Shown: positions 24,377 through 34,358, numbered from the stretch's first letter. The stretch: 64,000 nt of DNA from Fen-1135 sp963705275 (GCA_963705275.1 OY970063.1:2294001-2358000); one strand, 5' to 3'. Translations and numbers: made by a program. Notes: generated by a model not told the origin, from the sequence alone.

Positions 24377-25738
24377 ATGAAAATAAAAAATACTATTTTG
24401 GTAGTGGATGACGATCTTGCCCATCGGACAATGTTAAAGACACTGCTAGGAGGCTGGGGATTTAACGTTTCAGAAACCGATGACGGCGGAAAGGCCGTCG
24501 AAGCCGTTTCACGGAAACCTTTCGATCTGATTCTGATGGACATTCGTATGCTCAAGGTATCCGGATTGGAGGCCCTCGCGGAGATTAAGAAATTCAACCC
24601 TGCTATCCCCGTCATCATCATGACCGCGTATGCCTCGGTAGATACTGCGGTCAAGGCCCTCAAGGAGGGAGCCTACGATTATCTCACCAAGCCTCTTGAT
24701 TTTGACGAATTGAAACTGACCATCGAACGAGTCATGGAACACAGCCACCTGAAAGAAGAAAACCGCCACCTCCGGGAGAGTATTGCCGGTCAATTCAGCA
24801 GTCAAAACCTGATCGGGCACAGTCCGGCCATGACGAGACTCATCGAAACTGTGGTTCAGGTTGCGCCTTCTGAGGCAACCGTTCTGATTACCGGCGAGTC
24901 CGGGACAGGGAAAGAGATGATTGCAGGAGCCATCCATTTCAACAGCCTTCGGAAAGACGGTCCTTTCGTGAAAATCAACTGCGCTGCGATTACGGAAACC
25001 CTTCTCGAATCCGAGCTTTTCGGCCATGAAAGAGGCGCCTTTACGGGCGCCGAGAGAAGGAAGGAAGGAAAATTTCGTCAGGCCGAAGGGGGAACTCTCT
25101 TCCTGGATGAAGTAAGCGAGATGTCTCCTGCCATGCAAGTCAAGTTATTACGGGTTTTGCAGGAAAGGGAAATCACCCGCGTAGGTGGCGATGATGTCAT
25201 CAAGGTGGACGTGCGGGTCATCGCTGCCACCAACAAGGATCTGCTGCGCGAAATTGAGGCGAAGCGTTTCCGTGATGATCTCTACTACCGCTTGAATGTC
25301 GTGACTCTTGACGTGCCGCCCCTGAGGGAACGGAGGGAGGATATACCGCTTCTTGCCAGGCACTTTCTCACCGTGTTCGCTAAGAAGAATAACAAAAGCC
25401 TAAAAGGGTTCACGCCTCAGGCCATGGATCGGCTCATCAAGTACGATTGGCCCGGTAATGTCCGGGAGCTAATGAATGCCGTTGAACGGGGGGTTGTGCT
25501 TTCGCGCTCGGAATACCTTGATGAAGAGGCATTCGCCTCCATCTTCCGGCAGCCGCAAGAGATCGAAACGGCGGTTCAGCAGATCGGAGCCCGAGAGCCA
25601 TCTCTGGAATCTGTAGAAAAGGAAACAATCCTGAAGGCACTGGAAACGACCGGCGGAAACAAGAGTGAAGCAGCCAGACGCCTCGGCATCACCCGGCGGA
25701 CGCTACACCTGAAACTGAAAAAATACGGCATGATGTAA
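24377..25738 (+). CDS. zraR: Sigma54-dependent response regulator, ZraR/NtrC type
   Basis: The 453-residue regulator has a receiver domain (VVDDD, phosphorylated Asp55 in LILMDIRML, Lys105 in YLTKP). The AAA+ domain has Walker A GESGTGKE (about 173-180), the sigma54 contact loop GAFTGA (220-225) and Walker B LFLDEV. A Fis-type HTH lies at the C-terminus (NKSEAARRLGITRRTLHLKLKKYG). It should open sigma54 promoters, and the one in front of the zraP-like gene is the obvious target. Confidence 0.93.
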   Translation: MKIKNTILVVDDDLAHRTMLKTLLGGWGFNVSETDDGGKAVEAVSRKPFDLILMDIRMLKVSGLEALAEIKKFNPAIPVIIMTAYASVDTAVKALKEGAYDYLTKPLDFDELKLTIERVMEHSHLKEENRHLRESIAGQFSSQNLIGHSPAMTRLIETVVQVAPSEATVLITGESGTGKEMIAGAIHFNSLRKDGPFVKINCAAITETLLESELFGHERGAFTGAERRKEGKFRQAEGGTLFLDEVSEMSPAMQVKLLRVLQEREITRVGGDDVIKVDVRVIAATNKDLLREIEAKRFRDDLYYRLNVVTLDVPPLRERREDIPLLARHFLTVFAKKNNKSLKGFTPQAMDRLIKYDWPGNVRELMNAVERGVVLSRSEYLDEEAFASIFRQPQEIETAVQQIGAREPSLESVEKETILKALETTGGNKSEAARRLGITRRTLHLKLKKYGMM

Positions 25739-25762
25739 AATTCAAAAAAATTCTGCCGGCGC

Positions 25763-26821
25763 CTAAATCAACCCCGCCACGAGATCGCCTGCTTCGCTGG
25801 TTGAATAACCCATCTGTCCGGCGGACATGCTCTTGATCCTCTCAGCCACAACCTTCATGACCGCTTTTTCCACGGCCGCCGCCGCATTATCTTCTCCCAA
25901 TATCTCCAGCATCATCTGCCCGGCCATGATGGCGGCAAGAGGATTCACCACGTTCTGCCCCGTATACTTGGGCGCTGATCCGCCTATGGGTTCAAACATG
26001 GAAACGCCCGCTGGATTTATATTGCCGCCCGCGGCTATCCCCATGCCTCCCTGAATCATCGCCCCGAGGTCCGTTATGATGTCGCCGAACATGTTGTCGG
26101 TCACGATCACATCGAACCACTCGGGATTCTTTACCATCCACATGCAGGTTGCGTCCACATGGGCGTATTCGGTTTTTATATCGGGATATTCCTTGGCCAC
26201 TTCGTAGAATGTTCTCTCCCAGAGGTCGAAGGCATAGGTCAGCACATTCGTTTTTCCGCACAGCGTCAGCTTCTTTGCCTTGTTGCGTTTTCGGCAGTAT
26301 TCGAAGGCGAACCTCACGCAGCGCTCCACACCCTTCCGCGTGTTGATGGATTCCTGGGTTGCAATCTCGTCTGGTGTGCCTCTCTTCAGGAAGCCGCCGG
26401 CGCCTGCATAAAGGCCTTCGCTGTTTTCCCTGACGACAACGAAATCTATATCCTCCGGTTTCTTGTCTTTCAGAGGCGTATCTACTCCGGCGTAGAGCTT
26501 AACGGGCCTCAGATTTATATATTGATCCAGGCCGAAGCGGAGTTTAAGGAGGATGCCCTTCTCCAGGATGCCTGCTTTCACATCGGGATGGCCGATCGCG
26601 CCGAGATATATAGCATCGAACTTTCTCAACTCTTCGATAGTCTCATCGCTCAATATCTCGCCTGTGCGCTTATATCGCTCGCCGCCCAAGTCATAGTGGG
26701 ACAGGTTCAGTTTGAAACCATACTTTGCGGATGCGGCTTTGAGGACCTTCAATCCTTCTGCGATTACCTCGGGTCCTGTTCCATCACCCGGTACAACGGC
26801 GACTCTGTATGACTTTCCCAT
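25763..26821 (-). CDS. leuB: 3-isopropylmalate dehydrogenase
   Basis: The 352-residue protein belongs to the isocitrate/isopropylmalate dehydrogenase family. It has VAVVPGDGTGPEV at the start, LRFGLDQYINLRPVKLY with the catalytic arginines, VVVRENSEGLYAGAGG and the metal-binding VIVTDNMFGDIITDLGAM. IPMDH is chosen over tartrate or homoisocitrate dehydrogenase because leuA, leuC and leuD are present 8-11 kb away. It is not in the attenuated leu operon. The ATG has GGAGGATG upstream. The HD gene lies just upstream on the same strand. Confidence 0.85.
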   Translation of the reverse strand: MGKSYRVAVVPGDGTGPEVIAEGLKVLKAASAKYGFKLNLSHYDLGGERYKRTGEILSDETIEELRKFDAIYLGAIGHPDVKAGILEKGILLKLRFGLDQYINLRPVKLYAGVDTPLKDKKPEDIDFVVVRENSEGLYAGAGGFLKRGTPDEIATQESINTRKGVERCVRFAFEYCRKRNKAKKLTLCGKTNVLTYAFDLWERTFYEVAKEYPDIKTEYAHVDATCMWMVKNPEWFDVIVTDNMFGDIITDLGAMIQGGMGIAAGGNINPAGVSMFEPIGGSAPKYTGQNVVNPLAAIMAGQMMLEILGEDNAAAAVEKAVMKVVAERIKSMSAGQMGYSTSEAGDLVAGLI

Positions 26822-26849
26822 TATTTCATCCTCCGTGTGGATAGTTTGA

Positions 26850-27407
26850 TCATAGCCCTAGCTGATCACTGATTTCTTTCATTGCCTGAAGACAAATCTC
26901 GGCAAATTCATCCAATGGAATGCCGAGTTTTTCACATTCCATGATGGTATCCCGATTGACGGAAGCAGCAAAGGCCTTTTCCTTCATTCTCTTGGTAACT
27001 GATTTTGCCTTCACACTTGCCAGTTTTTTATCGGGATAAACGAGGGCCGTAGCGGCGATCAGGCCGGTGATGGTCTCGCCTGCAGCCAGAGCGTGATGGA
27101 GTACTGTATTTCTCTTCATACCCCAGGCGTCTTCATTGTGCATCTTTATGGCATCTACAATTTCAGGATCTACACCTATCCCATCGAGGATCTTAGCGGT
27201 TTCATGCGTGTGGACCGTCAGATTGCCATCGATCAGCTCTAAATCCAGATCATGGAGCAGCCCGGCAATTCCCCATTTTTCCTCATCTTTTCCCAGCCTC
27301 CGCGCCAATGCCCTCATGACCGCCCCTGTAGCGTAGCAATGATATAACATCCTCTCATTCTTAACGTATTTAGAGAGCAATGAAATCGCATCTTCTTTTG
27401 TAATCAT
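26850..27407 (-). CDS. HD-domain phosphohydrolase-like protein
   Basis: The 185-residue protein has the HD superfamily metal site: ERMLYHCYATG near the N-terminus, then AGLLHDLDLELIDG and HTHETAKIL. It resembles the small HDIG predicted hydrolases often annotated as nucleotide or phosphoesterase enzymes. The substrate is unknown. The ATG follows GAGGTGATG. It is 28 bases upstream of leuB and may share its transcript. Confidence 0.82.
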   Translation of the reverse strand: MITKEDAISLLSKYVKNERMLYHCYATGAVMRALARRLGKDEEKWGIAGLLHDLDLELIDGNLTVHTHETAKILDGIGVDPEIVDAIKMHNEDAWGMKRNTVLHHALAAGETITGLIAATALVYPDKKLASVKAKSVTKRMKEKAFAASVNRDTIMECEKLGIPLDEFAEICLQAMKEISDQLGL

Positions 27408-27564
27408 GGATCATCACCTCACATAAGTAAGAATTATTAACATATCCATGTAAGAGTTACAATTTGTTTCGTCCCGAATGTGAGGCAGCGGCGGATGAAA
27501 ATGTACTTGTCAAGTAAATGATTTATTGTTACAAAAAACAAAAATATTAGAAGGGTGGACGATC

Positions 27565-28506
27565 ATGGGAGAGGGCATTTCGGATTATACGAAATTTACT
27601 GTAGATCTCCGCAGACATATGTGGAAGGCGAGTGTGGAAATGGAATTGCGCAGGCTTATATGGCAGATCGCAGTTATGGGGAAATACATTTCCGCTAAGA
27701 TTCATGAATCAAACCGGAAGCTAGCCGGATTTAAGAATATTTACGACGAAGAGCAGCTCACTCTGGACAGAAGCGCCGACGAAATACTTAAGAACCAGCT
27801 CGAGTATTCGGGTTTTGTCCGGGAATATGCCTCGGAGGAACGGGATTCGGTCATACAGATCGGAAAAGGCGATGAGAAATATTTTATAACGGCCGACCCG
27901 CTTGACGGTTCATCTTTGGTGGATACCAATCTGGCCATAGGGACCATCATCGGCATTCACAAGGAGTCAATGCTGGCCGAAGGGAAAAAGACATTAGTAG
28001 CGGCCGTGTATATCACGTACGGGCCTCTGATCACGATGGTCTATTCTGCGGGAAAAGGGACGCATGAATTCGTATTGAATAGAGAAGGTGAATACGTCCT
28101 TTCTGAGGAAAACATCACCTTAAAGGAGAGGGGAGATATATACGGCCTGGGAGGGCTGAGAAAAGAATGGACCCCGGCACACCTGAAGTATATAGAGTTT
28201 TTAGAGAAGGAAGGTTACAAGCTCCGTTACAGCGGGGGATTTGTGCCGGATATAAATCAGGTGCTGATCAAGAGGGGAGGCATCTTCACATATCCGGCAC
28301 TTAAGAAGAGCCCAAATGGGAAATTGAGACTCCTGTTTGAGCTTCAGCCCATGGCATTCATCATTGAACAGGCAGGAGGCAAGGCTACAGATGGCAAACA
28401 GGATATTCTGTCCATCAAGGTAGCGGACCTCGATCAGCGTTGCCCGATCTACATCGGGAGCCGCTTCGAGGTGGAAAAGGCAAGGGAATTTCTTGCCAGT
28501 GGCTGA
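27565..28506 (+). CDS. fbp: Class I fructose-1,6-bisphosphatase
   Basis: FBPase removes the C1 phosphate of fructose 1,6-bisphosphate in gluconeogenesis. The 313-residue protein has the class I metal site ITADPLDGSSLVDTNLAIGTI and the substrate segment YSGGFVPDINQVL, followed by LLFELQPMAFIIEQAGGKATDG. The ATG at 27565 follows GAAGGGTGG; the frame is open upstream to 27526 without start support. The aldolase gene begins 17 bases downstream, so the two form a gluconeogenic pair. Confidence 0.93.
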   Translation: MGEGISDYTKFTVDLRRHMWKASVEMELRRLIWQIAVMGKYISAKIHESNRKLAGFKNIYDEEQLTLDRSADEILKNQLEYSGFVREYASEERDSVIQIGKGDEKYFITADPLDGSSLVDTNLAIGTIIGIHKESMLAEGKKTLVAAVYITYGPLITMVYSAGKGTHEFVLNREGEYVLSEENITLKERGDIYGLGGLRKEWTPAHLKYIEFLEKEGYKLRYSGGFVPDINQVLIKRGGIFTYPALKKSPNGKLRLLFELQPMAFIIEQAGGKATDGKQDILSIKVADLDQRCPIYIGSRFEVEKAREFLASG

Positions 28507-28523
28507 TCAGGAGGGCGAGAGCT

Positions 28524-29921
28524 ATGGCAAAGGCCTACGAAACCATCGATCAATTGAAAAAAGGTTTGGAAGGAATCCTCACGATTTCAGGGGGCGATGT
28601 CAGGGTCCTGGATGAGAAAAGTCTCCGGACTTCGCTCATTGACAATCTCGTATTTACGGCGGTCTTCGGTTCTCCGGATGACACCAGAAAAGCGGCAAGG
28701 TGGTTGATTCGAAGGACTGGAGCGGCCATGGGCATTTTGTCGACATCCATAATGCCCCTCTATGAGGCAATGGGGCGCAAGGATGTATCGGGTTTCACAG
28801 TGCCGGCCATCAACATCCGGGCCCTCACCTATGAGGTTGCCCAGGCTGTCTTCCGCGCCGCCATGAAGAACAAGGTCGGTCCCGTGATTTTTGAAATCGC
28901 CCGTTCTGAAATTGACTATACCTCCCAGCGTCCCGAGGAGTACACATCGGCGGTATCCGCTGCGGCAATCAAGGCGGGATATGAGGGCCCCCTCTTTCTG
29001 CAGGGAGATCATTTCCAGGTAAGCGCGAAGAAATTTGCGTCCGATCCCTCTAAAGAAGTGCAGGCAGTCAAAGACCTGATCTGGGAAGCCATCGAGGCGG
29101 GGTTCTATAATATCGATATCGATACCTCAACGCTCGTAGATCTATCAAAACCGACAGTGGAAGAACAGCAGGAGACGAATTACTCTCTTGCGGCAGAATT
29201 GACTACCATGATCCGGGATCTGGAACCGGCGGGCGTGACAATCTCTGTGGGCGGTGAGATTGGTGAAGTCGGAGGGAAGAACAGCACCATTGAAGAATTA
29301 AGGGCCTATATGGCCGGTTATCTGGATGAGCTAAAGAGGGATGGCGATTTAAAAGGCATCAGCAAGATCAGCGTGCAGTCCGGCACTACGCATGGAGGCG
29401 TTCCTCTGCCTGACGGGACCATCGCTAAAGTCAAACTGGACTTCAACACCCTGGAAAAATTATCCGAGATTGCGAGAGCCGAGTTTGGTCTAGCCGGTGC
29501 AGTTCAGCACGGGGCATCGACGCTTCCCAATGAGGCCTTCGACAGATTTCCGAAAACGGGTACAGCCGAAATCCATCTGGCCACGGGGTTTCAAAATATG
29601 ATTTATGAAAGCAAACACTTCCCGGCAGTTCTCAGGGACGAGATATATCAATACATAAAATCTAAGATGATAAGCGAAAAGAAAGACACGGACACGGAAG
29701 AGCAGTTTATCTATAAAACACGAAAGAAAGGGTTTGGTCCTTTCAAGAAAGAACTGTGGAACCTCTCAAGAGAGGCGCTTGATGCCATAGGTTACGAGTT
29801 GGAAAGCCAATTCTCTTTTTTGTTTGAAAAGCTAAACGTCAAAAAAACCTCCAATATTGTTGCCAAGTATATAAAACCCGTAGATGTCCCTGCAAAAATG
29901 CCTGAAGCCCTCGGGGCATAG
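28524..29921 (+). CDS. fba: Class II fructose-bisphosphate aldolase, long form
   Basis: The 465-residue protein is a zinc-dependent ketose-bisphosphate aldolase. Visible sites are the first zinc ligand region LQGDHFQVSAKK, the GGEIGEVGGKN segment, HGGVPLPDG and the late signature QHGASTLPNEAF. It is over 100 residues longer than classical class II enzymes, with an N-terminal segment of about 85 residues and a C-terminal tail of about 90. This long type occurs in several anaerobes. It is preceded by CAGGAGGGCG. It is translated with fbp, so together they make fructose 6-phosphate from triose phosphates. Confidence 0.85.
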   Translation: MAKAYETIDQLKKGLEGILTISGGDVRVLDEKSLRTSLIDNLVFTAVFGSPDDTRKAARWLIRRTGAAMGILSTSIMPLYEAMGRKDVSGFTVPAINIRALTYEVAQAVFRAAMKNKVGPVIFEIARSEIDYTSQRPEEYTSAVSAAAIKAGYEGPLFLQGDHFQVSAKKFASDPSKEVQAVKDLIWEAIEAGFYNIDIDTSTLVDLSKPTVEEQQETNYSLAAELTTMIRDLEPAGVTISVGGEIGEVGGKNSTIEELRAYMAGYLDELKRDGDLKGISKISVQSGTTHGGVPLPDGTIAKVKLDFNTLEKLSEIARAEFGLAGAVQHGASTLPNEAFDRFPKTGTAEIHLATGFQNMIYESKHFPAVLRDEIYQYIKSKMISEKKDTDTEEQFIYKTRKKGFGPFKKELWNLSREALDAIGYELESQFSFLFEKLNVKKTSNIVAKYIKPVDVPAKMPEALGA

Positions 29922-30012
29922 GTGAAGAGATAACCGTGATATCTCGTGGCGGGCAAGATGAATAACGCAATTAGAGAATAATTCGCAATACCTCAGCCTG
30001 AACGGATTCGCC

Positions 30013-30933
30013 TCAGTCCGTCTCCTTCAGTTTCTTGGCCACGTTCATTACGGTATCGGCATAGATGTTACTATGGTTGTAAGCCAGGATTACCCGGTAC
30101 TGCTTTTTCATGCTCATGTTACAGCGCCACCCGTGAGAACGAAGGTAATTTGCCATACTGTAAAGTGCATCCTGTTCCGAGAAGAGATTGATGCGACCGT
30201 CTCTATCGGCATCGACTCCATAGACTGAGATCTTTGTCGGCATAAACTGGCAGATCCCGATTGCGCCGTAGAGTGAGCCCGGAATACTCAGAGGGTCGAT
30301 ACCGTTTTCCGAGGCATATCTAATCAGGGCCTTGAGTTCTCCGTAAGCCCAATCAGCCTTCTGCTGGCAGCGCTTCTTTGCAAAATCCTCATTCCGCCGA
30401 GTAAGCAGGTCAGGTGCAAGATAGGGACGGATCGTTTCGAGATCGGAAGACAACGCCATACTTGCGAGCGTATTGAAGGCACCCCGATTACCCAGATGCT
30501 GGCCGAGCTCAGTTTCTACAAGCAGTATTGATACGACAATCTCTTTGGGGACACAGTAGTTTTCCGCAATTCCCTGCAGAGTCTCTCTGTTTCTCTGTAA
30601 ATATGATTGCGCCTCGGCAATGACTTCCGGTCTTAAGAAGCGGGCGTATGCAACTTTAATCTTGCGGGCAGAACCAGCATCTTGTTTCTTGTAGCGCTTG
30701 CTTATGAGTTCCTTCAACTTGCACGACATAATGTCGGGATCAAAATTTACGCCTGGTTGGTCAAAGATTTTTCTTATGACCTGCTCGTCGAACTTGTCGG
30801 CTACGAGGCGCTCAATAAGAGGGGTCCAGTCTGCGTACGCATATGTAGGAGAAATAATGAGTAGCACAGAAAAAATAGATGCCAGAGCCAAGCAGAACAG
30901 GTGACAACTTGTGTGAGACCTCTTTAAATCCAT
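30013..30933 (-). CDS. mltB: Lytic murein transglycosylase, MltB type
   Basis: The 306-residue exported protein cleaves peptidoglycan glycan strands. A signal peptide occupies residues 1 to about 34. The SLT_2/MltB domain follows, with the catalytic Glu in SILLVETELGQHLGNRGAFNTLASM, then GAIGICQFMPTKISVYG and DADRDGRINLFSEQDALYSMANYL. There is no lipobox cysteine, so it is probably soluble in the periplasm. A ribosome site GATAGAGG lies seven bases upstream. The region just upstream carries a hydrolase fragment. Confidence 0.88.
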   Translation of the reverse strand: MDLKRSHTSCHLFCLALASIFSVLLIISPTYAYADWTPLIERLVADKFDEQVIRKIFDQPGVNFDPDIMSCKLKELISKRYKKQDAGSARKIKVAYARFLRPEVIAEAQSYLQRNRETLQGIAENYCVPKEIVVSILLVETELGQHLGNRGAFNTLASMALSSDLETIRPYLAPDLLTRRNEDFAKKRCQQKADWAYGELKALIRYASENGIDPLSIPGSLYGAIGICQFMPTKISVYGVDADRDGRINLFSEQDALYSMANYLRSHGWRCNMSMKKQYRVILAYNHSNIYADTVMNVAKKLKETD

Positions 30934-30952
30934 TTTTTAACCTCTATCCTTC

Positions 30953-31120
30953 TCATCTGGTAGGTAGCTCCATTGGATTGGGCGCAGATGCATCAGGAAA
31001 TCCAAACGGGGAAGTTTCCTGAAGACCGGCCAGCGAATAATCGCAGCCCGATTCCTTAAGAGCGGCTTCCTGGAAGCAGGCAATCCCGGAGAAATGGATA
31101 TGCGTATCAATTATCAACAT
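30953..31120 (-). pseudogene. Remnant of an amidohydrolase-like metallohydrolase (N-terminus only)
   Basis: A 55-codon frame starts MLIIDTHIHFSGIACFQEA, which has the HxH metal motif placed after a beta strand as at the start of amidohydrolase TIM barrels. It stops after about 55 codons, just before the mltB ribosome site. A working barrel needs about 250 residues, and no continuation was seen in the other frames. A decayed or deletion-truncated gene is the best reading. The upstream ribosome site is poor. Confidence 0.45.
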
Positions 31121-31465
31121 TGTGTGAAACCATGGGGAAAAAGCAAGATAGAGTAACACCCTGTCATAAAAACAACATAGGGGAAATATGTTCGTGTGTC
31201 AATCGTAAAGAGGCAGGCAAGAGCTTTGCATGACGGATGATCACCCATGGCGATAGATGCATCGGGCTATCATAACCAATGATCAACGTAAGCATTGATC
31301 GTCGCAATCTCAGTTGTCGTGAGAGCCGAAAAGCAGAGGCCAACTTAAACCCGTGCCGCCTAATCAGGCCATGTGTTTCGGATAGTCTCAATTTTTTTGT
31401 CTTGACAATAGGGAGAACCTTAAATTACTAAATTCAATCCGAAACAGGAAAGTATCTGCCAGCTT
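31121..31465. other. Intergenic region before the arn operon
   Basis: No convincing gene is visible in these 345 bases. A -35-like TTGACA sits at 31402-31407 with a weak -10 (TACTAA, 31426-31431, spacing 18) 35 bases before arnT. This is a plausible operon promoter. No PmrA- or PhoP-like direct repeat was clear here. Confidence 0.45.
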
Positions 31466-33133
31466 ATGGATTGGGCCAAAAATAAAAAAATCATTTTTTT
31501 CTTCCTGCCATTCATCATTTATTTGGCCCTCCTTGCGGTTATGCCCTTAATGGAGCCGGATGAAGGACGCTACAGCGCTATCCCCAGTGAAATGAATCAT
31601 TCGGGAGATTACGTGACGCCGCATCTGAAGGGAACCGTCTACCTCGAAAAGCCACCTTTATGCTACTGGGCTACGGCCCTGGCATTTAAGATATTCGGGG
31701 AGAATGAATTCTCATCAAGGCTTTTTTCAGCGCTTTGCGCGTGGGGGTGCATCCTACTCGTTTATAGAATGGGCGCTTTTTTTCACGGTGAAAAAACAGG
31801 ATTTTATGCGGCTGCTGTCTTGGCGACGTCCTTATTTCCTTTTGCCATCGGAAGGCTTAACATCCTCGATATGCCGCTGGCATTCTTTGTTTCTGCAGGT
31901 GCATGGTTTGGCTACAGATACTTTTCTGATGGCGGGTACGGGAAGAAGAATATCTGTCTCTTTTATCTTTTCTGCGCCTTGGCCTTTCTTACAAAAGGTT
32001 TGATCGGGATAGTCTTTCCCTGCGCGATCGTAGTAATATGGCTCTTACTGGCCGGAAAGTGGCGCGAAATATTACGATTGTTCTCACCTTCCGGCATCCT
32101 AATCTTTCTAGCTGTCGCCGGGCCATGGCTATTCCTTGTGCAGCGGGCAAATAAAGACTTCCTGTGGTTCTTTTTCATACAGGAACATTTCCTCAGATAC
32201 ACCACAACAATGCACTCCAGAAACGAGCCCATCTATTTTTACATTCCTATCATCATTGCGGGCACAATGCCCTGGTGGGCTTTTCTCTTCAAGGCTGTTA
32301 AAGAAAGCGGGGCAAAATCAGTTTCTCTTTTTGCCTCAACAGAAAAGATGTTATTGCTTGCATGGACGGGCTTCATATTCTTGTTCTTTTCCATTTCCTC
32401 ATCCAAGCTTATCCCCTATGTCGCCCCTGTTTTCTTGCCCATCGCGGTTTTTATGGGACACATTTTTAGATCATATGATGACCTGGGCAGAAAATCCGAT
32501 TATAGCAAAGGCGCAGGAATTTTGTACCATCTGCCGGTGATCCTGCAATCTCTCCTGTTCATTGCCGTACTCCTGGCGCCGCCCTTTCTTAAGAATCACG
32601 GGATACCTTTTTATACATGGTTGCCGTGGGTGATGTTTCCTATCCTGATGCAGATTGTGATTATATTTTTGCCTGAGGTCATCGGGAAAAAATGGCAAAG
32701 CGGCTGGTTCATAACCATTTATGTAATCTCGTTTCTTTTTATGAGTTCCCTGATCTTTCCTATGTCCCAATTCTTGACGCCGTATAAGTCGGCATATCCC
32801 ATTGCCAGGGTCATACAAGACTACATTCCCGCCAATGAGGAGCTCTATCAGTACGGGATGTCACTTTACGGTATTGATTTTTACAGCAAGAGGAAAACGC
32901 CGGTAGTCGATGATATTGGTGAGCTAAGACCGGGTGTGGAAAAACTGCCTTTCGAAGAAAGGAATCGTTATTTTCTCACTTCCGATACTTTTTTCCGTCT
33001 GTGGCATGAAAAGAAGGAGATTTACTGCGTGACAGAGCGCGAAAATGTGGAAAAGCTTAAAAAAAAGACAGCCTTTTTGCATGTTCTGTGGGATAATGAT
33101 TATTATAGCCTCGTGCATCTTAAGGATGAGTGA
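31466..33133 (+). CDS. arnT: Undecaprenyl phosphate-alpha-L-Ara4N transferase (lipid A Ara4N transferase)
   Basis: The 555-residue inner-membrane glycosyltransferase has the PMT/ArnT layout. One N-terminal helix is followed by the catalytic loop MPLMEPDEGRYSAIPSEM with the key acidic pair, and then by about a dozen membrane helices and a periplasmic C-terminal domain. YLEKPPLCYWATALAFKIFGENEF is the conserved loop. ArnT moves 4-amino-4-deoxy-L-arabinose from its lipid carrier to lipid A on the periplasmic side, lowering negative charge and giving resistance to polymyxin-type peptides. The arnB-C-A-A-D genes follow directly, which separates it from generic PMT proteins. Confidence 0.85.
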   Translation: MDWAKNKKIIFFFLPFIIYLALLAVMPLMEPDEGRYSAIPSEMNHSGDYVTPHLKGTVYLEKPPLCYWATALAFKIFGENEFSSRLFSALCAWGCILLVYRMGAFFHGEKTGFYAAAVLATSLFPFAIGRLNILDMPLAFFVSAGAWFGYRYFSDGGYGKKNICLFYLFCALAFLTKGLIGIVFPCAIVVIWLLLAGKWREILRLFSPSGILIFLAVAGPWLFLVQRANKDFLWFFFIQEHFLRYTTTMHSRNEPIYFYIPIIIAGTMPWWAFLFKAVKESGAKSVSLFASTEKMLLLAWTGFIFLFFSISSSKLIPYVAPVFLPIAVFMGHIFRSYDDLGRKSDYSKGAGILYHLPVILQSLLFIAVLLAPPFLKNHGIPFYTWLPWVMFPILMQIVIIFLPEVIGKKWQSGWFITIYVISFLFMSSLIFPMSQFLTPYKSAYPIARVIQDYIPANEELYQYGMSLYGIDFYSKRKTPVVDDIGELRPGVEKLPFEERNRYFLTSDTFFRLWHEKKEIYCVTERENVEKLKKKTAFLHVLWDNDYYSLVHLKDE

Positions 33134-33143
33134 CTGATTGGAT

Positions 33144-34292
33144 ATGAAAGTCAGACAAGATTTCTTGCCCCTATCCAGACCCTCCATCGGCGACAGAGAG
33201 ATTGAAGGCGTTGTTGATTGCCTCAAATCCGGATGGATTACTACCGGACCAGTTTGTAAAGCATTTGAGGACAAATTCTGCGGGTTGACGGGGGCATCAC
33301 ATGCCGTCTCCCTAACTTCTGCGACAGCCGGCATGCATCTCATACTTCTTGCCATGGGAATCGGAGAAGGAGATGAGATCCTCACACCGTCCATGACTTT
33401 TGCCTCCACCGTAAATATGATTGTCATGCTAAAGGCGAGACCCGTTTTTGTAGATATCAATTACGATACACTGAACATCAATGCGGCTCTTATAGAGAAA
33501 AAAATCAGCCGTAACACAAAGGCTATTATCCCCGTCCATTTTGCGGGAGCTCCCGCCGATATGGACAGGATTCTCGAAATAGCAAAGAGCAACAATCTCC
33601 CGGTTATTGAAGACGCAGCCCATGCAGTCGGCACCTATTATAAAGGTGTCCATGCAGGGGGGTTCGGGCATATTGCGATCTTTTCCTTTCATCCCATAAA
33701 AAACATAACAAGTGGCGAGGGCGGGATGATCACGCTCACAGACGATGCGTTGGAAGCCAAATTGAGACTCCTCAGATTTCATGGTATTGAGAGAGACGCA
33801 TGGAAGCGTTACGGTAAAGGAGGAAACCCCAAGTACGATATTAATCTCCCGGGGTTTAAATATAATCTCCCCGACATGCAGGCAGCCTTGGGTCTTGCGC
33901 AACTCGCGAGGCTGGATGAGATCAATCATAGGAGGGCCGAGCTGGCGGGGCTCTATATGAAAGGGCTAAAGGACGTAAACGGCCTCGAATTGCCCGGAGT
34001 GCCAGGGTATCCCCATGTTCATGCCTGGCACCTGTTCATCATAAAGATTCTCTCCATGGATCGGGATATCTTTATGGAAAAACTATCCGAGTATAATGTT
34101 GGCTACGGTTTGCATTTTCCCGCGTGCCACCGCTTGAGCTATATCAAGAAGCATTTTGCAACGGGAAGAGGAATGCTCCCTGAAACAGAGCGGGCAGCGG
34201 AAAGGATAATTTCTCTGCCTCTGTTTCCAGGCATGTCGAATGATGACGTATCCTATGTTTGTGAAGCTATCAGAGAGATATTGATAAGCTAG
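33144..34292 (+). CDS. arnB: UDP-4-amino-4-deoxy-L-arabinose aminotransferase
   Basis: The 382-residue PLP enzyme of the DegT/DnrJ/EryC1/StrS family has the substrate loop LKSGWITTGPVCKAFE, EDAAHAVGTYYKG and the PLP-lysine site FSFHPIKNITSGEGGM. In the pathway it aminates UDP-4-keto-pentose using glutamate. An upstream in-frame TTG at 33138 has AAGGATGAG well spaced, so it could be the true start, adding two residues. It follows arnT by about ten bases. Confidence 0.9.
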   Translation: MKVRQDFLPLSRPSIGDREIEGVVDCLKSGWITTGPVCKAFEDKFCGLTGASHAVSLTSATAGMHLILLAMGIGEGDEILTPSMTFASTVNMIVMLKARPVFVDINYDTLNINAALIEKKISRNTKAIIPVHFAGAPADMDRILEIAKSNNLPVIEDAAHAVGTYYKGVHAGGFGHIAIFSFHPIKNITSGEGGMITLTDDALEAKLRLLRFHGIERDAWKRYGKGGNPKYDINLPGFKYNLPDMQAALGLAQLARLDEINHRRAELAGLYMKGLKDVNGLELPGVPGYPHVHAWHLFIIKILSMDRDIFMEKLSEYNVGYGLHFPACHRLSYIKKHFATGRGMLPETERAAERIISLPLFPGMSNDDVSYVCEAIREILIS

Positions 34293-34358
34293 CAGCTTTG
34301 TAAATGCGTTTGCTCGTGTATAAGCGAGTGAATGATCTGTAACAATGAGGACAATCCC

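Noticed and set aside
31164..31391. A 75-codon minus-strand frame before the arn operon
   Set aside because: There is no ribosome site, domain or composition typical of a protein; the region is more likely promoter and scar DNA.
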